From Acidimicrobiales bacterium (GTDB lineage Bacteria > Actinomycetota > Acidimicrobiia > Acidimicrobiales > JAKAVM01): 9,598 nt of DNA. The stretch covers positions 1-9,598 of the forward strand of contig DAIDIS010000099.1 in NCBI GenBank assembly GCA_027451785.1, read 5' to 3'. Position 1 is the first letter of the stretch; every line of letters begins with the position of its first letter. Made by a program: the position numbers and the translations under genes. The notes beneath the pieces were generated by a model. It made no database searches. It was not told the DNA's origin and saw only the letters and a list, made by a program, of their open reading frames with translations. Below are positions 5,766 through 9,598 of this stretch, in pieces.

Positions 5766-7019
5766 TTAGCGCCGCGGCAAACTGGCCGAGTCAACCGGAA
5801 AGGTGACTAATGGCCCGAAAATCCTGAGGAAAACTTGAGCGCCGATAGCCGGAGCCTCAGAGGGACGGATGTAAGAGAGAAGCGAGACTCCCGCTGAGTA
5901 GGCCACGTTGGACGCACCTTGCCCGGTTACGTTCACGCTGAAGGTAGGAGCCCCTTTTGCAAATTCCTCTGTCTCGTCTAAGCCCGAAGTGTGCTTATTG
6001 TCGGCGTCGTCTTTAACCGAAAGCGTAAGCATGCTTAGGTTTCCTTGGTATCGGACATTGGTTACGGTCGCTGCCATGAGGTCGCCACTCTTCGAGGATC
6101 GGACGGCCGGTGCTGGACCATCAAATTGTGGTGAACTCGAAACTTCGACTTGCTCGGGCCTGACAAGCACCATGACGGGTCCGGTTTGAGATCCACCAGT
6201 AATGGCGAAGGCCCCAATTGAGGTTGAAACCGACGAGTCGTCGGCAACCCCTTCCACGAACGACGCTTCTCCCGTAGCAAGGGCAACCTCCGCACTTTCG
6301 GGTAGGCCGTATATCCGCTCAGGATCGCCGTATTGTGCGATCCTGCCATCCAAGAGAATTCCCAGGGAATGCGACACCGCCAGCGCCTCCCTCTGGTCAT
6401 GGGTAACCAGTAGGGACGTGGCACCCCACTTTGACAGTCCTTCAACGAAGGAGTTGCATACCTGCCAACGCGAGAGGGTGTCCAGACCGTTGAAGGGCTC
6501 GTCGAGGAGGATCAATTCCGGTCTTGGGGCCAATGCTCGCGCGAGGGCCACACGCCTTTGTTGTCCTCCTGAGAGCTGGTGCGGCATGCGGGAAAGAAAT
6601 GACTCTGGAAGGCCGACAGAGTCAAGCAGTTCGGCGGCGAGATCCATGGACTTGCGTTGCTTCCTCCGTAACCCGAAAACCACGTTGCCGCCTACTGAGA
6701 GATGGGGGAAGAGCGATCCTTCCTGGGCCACATAGCCGACACCACGTCGCTCCGGTGGGATGTGAACGCCTGCCGATGAGACGAGCGTGCCGCCCAGGTG
6801 TATCTCTCCTTCAACTATGGAGTTGATTCCTGCGATGGCTCTAAGGAGCGTGGTCTTTCCTGACCCCGATGGACCGACGATTACACCGATCTCTCCCTCG
6901 TTCACGTCGAACGAGAGACCCTTGAGGACCGTGCGTTTGCCTACCTTGGCGACGACAGAATCGCAGATGACTTTGGCTGCAGAACCGCCATTCCTCTTCG
7001 CGTTGCATTTGTTTTTCAT
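5766..7019 (-). CDS. ABC transporter ATP-binding protein, ferric-iron (FbpC) type
   Basis: This 417-aa cytoplasmic ATPase powers the permease encoded just before it. Walker A GPSGSGKT is at 49-56, Q-loop Gln99 in VAQEGSLFPHL, signature LSGGQQRR at 149-156, Walker B LILLDEP at 169-175 (Asp173, Glu174), D-loop GLD at 178-180 and switch His207 in VTHDQREA. The QEGxLFPH wording is typical of FbpC-like iron importers, which is the main ground for the substrate call. After about residue 245 comes a TOBE-type regulatory tail (VLVRPEQVEV at 284-293, then strands to 400). At 417 aa it is longer than the usual 340-360 aa; the excess lies largely around 335-385 (KDDADNKHTSGLDETEEF and following). The ATG overlaps the permease stop by four bases (ATGA), with GAGGG ten bases upstream. 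Spermidine or sulphate ATPases are less likely alternatives. Confidence 0.88.
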   Translation of the reverse strand: MKNKCNAKRNGGSAAKVICDSVVAKVGKRTVLKGLSFDVNEGEIGVIVGPSGSGKTTLLRAIAGINSIVEGEIHLGGTLVSSAGVHIPPERRGVGYVAQEGSLFPHLSVGGNVVFGLRRKQRKSMDLAAELLDSVGLPESFLSRMPHQLSGGQQRRVALARALAPRPELILLDEPFNGLDTLSRWQVCNSFVEGLSKWGATSLLVTHDQREALAVSHSLGILLDGRIAQYGDPERIYGLPESAEVALATGEASFVEGVADDSSVSTSIGAFAITGGSQTGPVMVLVRPEQVEVSSSPQFDGPAPAVRSSKSGDLMAATVTNVRYQGNLSMLTLSVKDDADNKHTSGLDETEEFAKGAPTFSVNVTGQGASNVAYSAGVSLLSYIRPSEAPAIGAQVFLRIFGPLVTFPVDSASLPRR

Positions 7020-8560
7020 GTGGAGCGCGCCCTCGCGTAGTTCCAGGAGATCAAGATTGCGGCGATTGATGCTATTGCCACCATCACCAGCGCGTATGGT
7101 GCCGCTACGGCAAAGGCAACCGTCGAGCTGTTTGCCCAGAACTGCGTTGCCAATGTTGTTGAGCCGGGCGGGAGCATGACTTGGGTGGTCGACAGATCTC
7201 CAATGGAGAAGACGAGCACCAGCACCCAGGCGGCCAAGATGCCATTGCGAGCCACGGGAAGCCTCACCCGAAGAAAGGTATTTAGCTGTCCGGAGCCCAG
7301 TGTCCGGGCGGAGTTGATGGCGCCGGGATCGATCTGTGAGAGCGTCACTCTGAGCGCCACGACAGCCAGCGGTGTGTAGAGGATCGCATATGCGACAACG
7401 AGCAAAGGGAATGACTCATAGAGACTTCGCAGATGGTGGCCGGCAAAAGACGACAGGCTGATTGCGGCCACGAGATCCGGAAGGGCAAACGAGAGGAAGA
7501 CGGTTCGTTCGAACAAGATCGGGAGTTTTCCGCGGCAAATCGATGCTCCGTATGCGATGGGTGCTGAGATAATGACCGTCAGGGTTGCCGCGCACACTCC
7601 CAAGGTGGCTGAGGTAACTGTTGAAGGCCACAGGTCCCGGCTTCCCAGCCCGACCAAAGATGATGAAAATGACGACGAATTGTGGAACCAGGACAGGAGA
7701 AGCCCGATTGGGGTCGCGACACCGCCGAAGGCGATCACCAGGCACCCGGCGATTGCAAGAGGCTTGAAGTTGCCCGTGCGATACCTGGCGGGCGGGCAGG
7801 CTGCCCCAACTGAGGAGGGGACGTATTCCCGATTTCGCCTTAGCGCAAGCTCGCCTACTAATGTCCCAACACACACGAGCGTGGTTACCAGGGAAAGCTG
7901 CGCAGCCCCCGAAGCCGAAAAGCTGGCTTGGTACTGCGCGTAAATGTCTGTGCTGAACGTCTGAACGGGTAGAGCGACGAAGGCATCGAACTCGACCATC
8001 GAGTCCAAGAAGATGATGAGTGCGCCCCCCAATATCGCAGGCCAAAGCTGAGGCAGAACCACCCGCATGAATAACCGAAAGGGAGAGGCACCCAGTGATC
8101 GTGCGGAAAATTCCGAATCCATATTGCAGCCCTTGAGGGCCGCCGAAGTTAATAGGTAAGAGATCGGCGCATATGCCAAGGATACGACTGCAACTCCTCC
8201 CCACTGGTTCCGGAAAGCCGACCCCAAGTTGGATACCGCGTAGCTGCTTACAAAGAGAGGAATTGCTACCGGAGCCACGAACAGAATCCGCCAAGCCGTC
8301 CTGAATGGAATGTCTGTACGCTCGGTGACCCAAGCCTGGGCGAGACCGACCAATACGGCGAGAGTCGTTGAAGCAATCGCGATCGCAAAGGTATTGGAAA
8401 GGAGGCGGCCAAGATTCGTGTGCCGGAACACCTGCGAAAACCCCGGGTGCCCCCGAATCGCAGTGACGGCAGTGAGGACCACCGGGAAGGCCACGGCCAG
8501 TGAGATGAACGCCGAGCCCACCGACAGCGAGACCGGGGAGGAATCGGGCTTGCGGGTCAC
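7016..8560 (-). CDS. ABC transporter permease, two-domain ferric-iron (FbpB) type
   Basis: This 514-aa inner-membrane protein carries two fused permease domains, as in FbpB/ThiP-type importers, and has roughly 12 hydrophobic segments. The first runs through about residues 12-34, others are near 55-78, 92-110, 121-142, 172-198, 222-240, 267-290, 313-336, 354-372, 383-404, 440-460 and 483-506. Two EAA loops, the contacts for the ATPase, are visible: ARSLGASPFRLFMRVVLPQL (153-172) and ARTLGSGQLNTFLRVRLPVA (418-437). The start is GTG, overlapping the lipoprotein stop by four bases (GTGA); no clear Shine-Dalgarno is seen, so translation is probably coupled. The ATPase gene follows with another four-base overlap. 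The iron assignment comes from the FbpC-like ATPase and the fused architecture; thiamine is a weaker alternative because the ATPase is far longer than ThiQ. Confidence 0.88.
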   Translation of the reverse strand: MTRKPDSSPVSLSVGSAFISLAVAFPVVLTAVTAIRGHPGFSQVFRHTNLGRLLSNTFAIAIASTTLAVLVGLAQAWVTERTDIPFRTAWRILFVAPVAIPLFVSSYAVSNLGSAFRNQWGGVAVVSLAYAPISYLLTSAALKGCNMDSEFSARSLGASPFRLFMRVVLPQLWPAILGGALIIFLDSMVEFDAFVALPVQTFSTDIYAQYQASFSASGAAQLSLVTTLVCVGTLVGELALRRNREYVPSSVGAACPPARYRTGNFKPLAIAGCLVIAFGGVATPIGLLLSWFHNSSSFSSSLVGLGSRDLWPSTVTSATLGVCAATLTVIISAPIAYGASICRGKLPILFERTVFLSFALPDLVAAISLSSFAGHHLRSLYESFPLLVVAYAILYTPLAVVALRVTLSQIDPGAINSARTLGSGQLNTFLRVRLPVARNGILAAWVLVLVFSIGDLSTTQVMLPPGSTTLATQFWANSSTVAFAVAAPYALVMVAIASIAAILISWNYARARST

Positions 8561-9492
8561 GAGCCGGCCAGGCTTGTCTCGTTTGCGATTTCGGGGAATG
8601 GGTACTCTACAACGCCTGTCCCCTGTGGGCCGCCGGTCGATGTTGCGGGAACCCCTTGGAGCGCCTGTCCGAATTTGATGGTCAGGCTTCCCTGGCTGGG
8701 ATCCGGCGAATTGAAGGAAATCGAATACAGTCTGCCGGTGTCGAGAAGTGTTACGTCAATTACTATGTTGAAGTCGTTCAATTCGGCTACTTCCGTAAGA
8801 GCAATGGATGCCGACAGAAGCCCGGTCGGGTAGCTGAGCCTGTTTACGGCTTGCTGAAGGCTCACAAAATCAAGGAAGTGTCGGTATCTGATACCTTCCC
8901 GTGTCGTTACGCTCGTTTCTTGGGTATCGATCGTCCCAAGTTTCAGGAGCTGGAGCACCAGGAGCGGGTCGAGTGCGGCAACCGGCAAGTACTTGCTTGG
9001 AAAGCGCGTGCTCTCTTGAGGCGCGGCACCGCCTTCCGAGCTTGGCTTAGGTGGAGGTGCGGGCACGAGCTTGGCCGGTGTTGCTTCGGACGAGAGAATT
9101 GTTTCGCGTCCGCCGGGAAGACCGCCTGCACGATAAATCAACAAGCTGCTTCCATCAATCTGGGCCTGGGGCCAGGGCGATGGGGGAGAGCCGATCTTCG
9201 TCGTGCTGCTGGAAGGAGCCGCTCTCGTCGTCAAAAAGTAGGAGGCTGAGTCGGCCGACGGGGAGACCTCGCCTGATGCACCCGTTAGGGCCATGGTTGC
9301 TCTTGAGGGTGCTTGCCTACCGATGTCTTCAGTGAAGGTCGTGGTTTCTTGCCATAGCGAGTCCACCGAGCTTGCAACCATCTGCTGTGCGTTTGACGGG
9401 CTTGAGGTCAGCCGGTCGGTTGATACTGAAGAGCACGCAGAGGCCACAATCGCCGCAACGACGGCAACGGAAGCGCCCATTGATTTCCACAT
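8557..9492 (-). CDS. Putative lipoprotein, LppX/LprG-like (tentative), first gene of the ABC operon
   Basis: This 311-aa protein begins with a lipoprotein signal peptide: Lys3, a hydrophobic stretch to about residue 17, and lipobox A-S-A-Cys20. Cys20 is the only cysteine. Residues 21-165 are rich in Ser, Thr, Pro and Ala. The rest recalls the actinobacterial LppX/LprG lipoprotein pattern: QIDGSSLLIYR (111-121), KYLPVAALDPLLVLQLLK (167-184), a TTREGIRYRHFLDF segment (196-209) and VIDVTLLDTGRLYSISF (244-260). This resemblance is by eye only. It does not look like FbpA or another solute-binding protein. The ATG at 9492 keeps Lys3 in the signal peptide; a TTG at 9495 and an ATG at 9480 are alternatives, and the ribosome binding site is weak. 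Its stop overlaps the permease start, so it probably works with the transporter. The lipoprotein call is firm, the family moderate, the function unknown. Confidence 0.75.
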   Translation of the reverse strand: MWKSMGASVAVVAAIVASACSSVSTDRLTSSPSNAQQMVASSVDSLWQETTTFTEDIGRQAPSRATMALTGASGEVSPSADSASYFLTTRAAPSSSTTKIGSPPSPWPQAQIDGSSLLIYRAGGLPGGRETILSSEATPAKLVPAPPPKPSSEGGAAPQESTRFPSKYLPVAALDPLLVLQLLKLGTIDTQETSVTTREGIRYRHFLDFVSLQQAVNRLSYPTGLLSASIALTEVAELNDFNIVIDVTLLDTGRLYSISFNSPDPSQGSLTIKFGQALQGVPATSTGGPQGTGVVEYPFPEIANETSLAGS

Positions 9493-9520
9493 CAAATACG
9501 TCGTGTCTTACCTCATTGTC

Positions 9521-9547
9521 CGGGTTGCAATTGGCGGAAGTAACCCG
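9521..9547. repeat. Inverted repeat upstream of the lipoprotein-ABC operon
   Basis: CGGGTT (9521-9526) and AACCCG (9542-9547) form a perfect 6-bp inverted repeat around a 15-base loop, about 30 bases before the lipoprotein start. It could be an RNA hairpin in the leader or an operator. It does not resemble the IdeR/DtxR iron box or a recognisable riboswitch. A -10-like TAAAAT (minus strand, 9569 to 9564) lies upstream without a clear -35. The remaining bases to 9598 show nothing else. Confidence 0.3.
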
Positions 9548-9598
9548 TGCAGGCCAACCGGATATTTTAGTGTGAGAGGGACCGATCTTCGCGGACGG

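Noticed and set aside
7416..8333. Minus-strand open frame of 305 codons inside the permease gene
   Set aside because: It lies in another frame of the permease gene, has a composition rich in Arg, Gly and Ser with no domain, and would displace a clear membrane protein with two EAA loops.
9493..9598. IdeR/DtxR iron box or cobalamin riboswitch before the ABC operon
   Set aside because: No sequence resembling either was found on either strand; only a 6-bp inverted repeat is present.

Overview
The window looks like chromosomal DNA from a high-to-moderate GC actinobacterium. The grounds are a citrate synthase with an N-terminal helix-turn-helix of the 'TTxEAADRLGVKRETLYAYVSRG' type, an ArsR/SRPBCC gene pair, a lipoprotein resembling the mycobacterial LppX/LprG type, and frequent GTG/TTG starts. 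The two iron-type ABC genes would fit an iron-associated lineage such as the Acidimicrobiia, but that placement is a guess. Eight protein genes fill almost the whole window. No RNA gene, insertion sequence or CRISPR array was seen, and no gene-free stretch exceeds 300 bases (the longest is about 199 bases, 5567-5765).

Left part (1-4642): two citrate synthase genes point away from each other. The minus-strand gene (1612-3303) encodes two CBS domains followed by a full citrate synthase. The plus-strand gene (3401-4642) encodes a DNA-binding helix-turn-helix followed by a citrate synthase domain. Between them lies an array of three 15-bp repeats built on the palindrome TCAATATTGA, which looks like an operator shared by both genes. 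A same-strand amidase-signature hydrolase (1-1525, running off the left edge) follows the CBS-citrate synthase after an 86-base gap and may be co-transcribed. The proposed working unit is a citrate synthase that may sense adenylates through its CBS domains, paired with a DNA-binding citrate synthase that could control both genes.

Middle part (4736-5765): a minus-strand SRPBCC (AHSA1-like) gene is followed by an ArsR-family repressor gene. Upstream are three copies of a 17-bp inverted repeat related to TGCAACT-N3-AGTTGCA, spaced exactly 32 bp apart, about three helical turns. This is the expected arrangement for an autoregulated ArsR operon.

Right part (5766-9492): a tightly overlapping minus-strand operon encodes a lipoprotein (LppX/LprG-like, tentative), a two-domain ferric-iron-type permease and an FbpC-like ATPase with a TOBE-type tail. 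Both junctions are 4-base overlaps. No ferric-binding protein (FbpA) is present in the window; the lipoprotein occupies the position where one would be expected.
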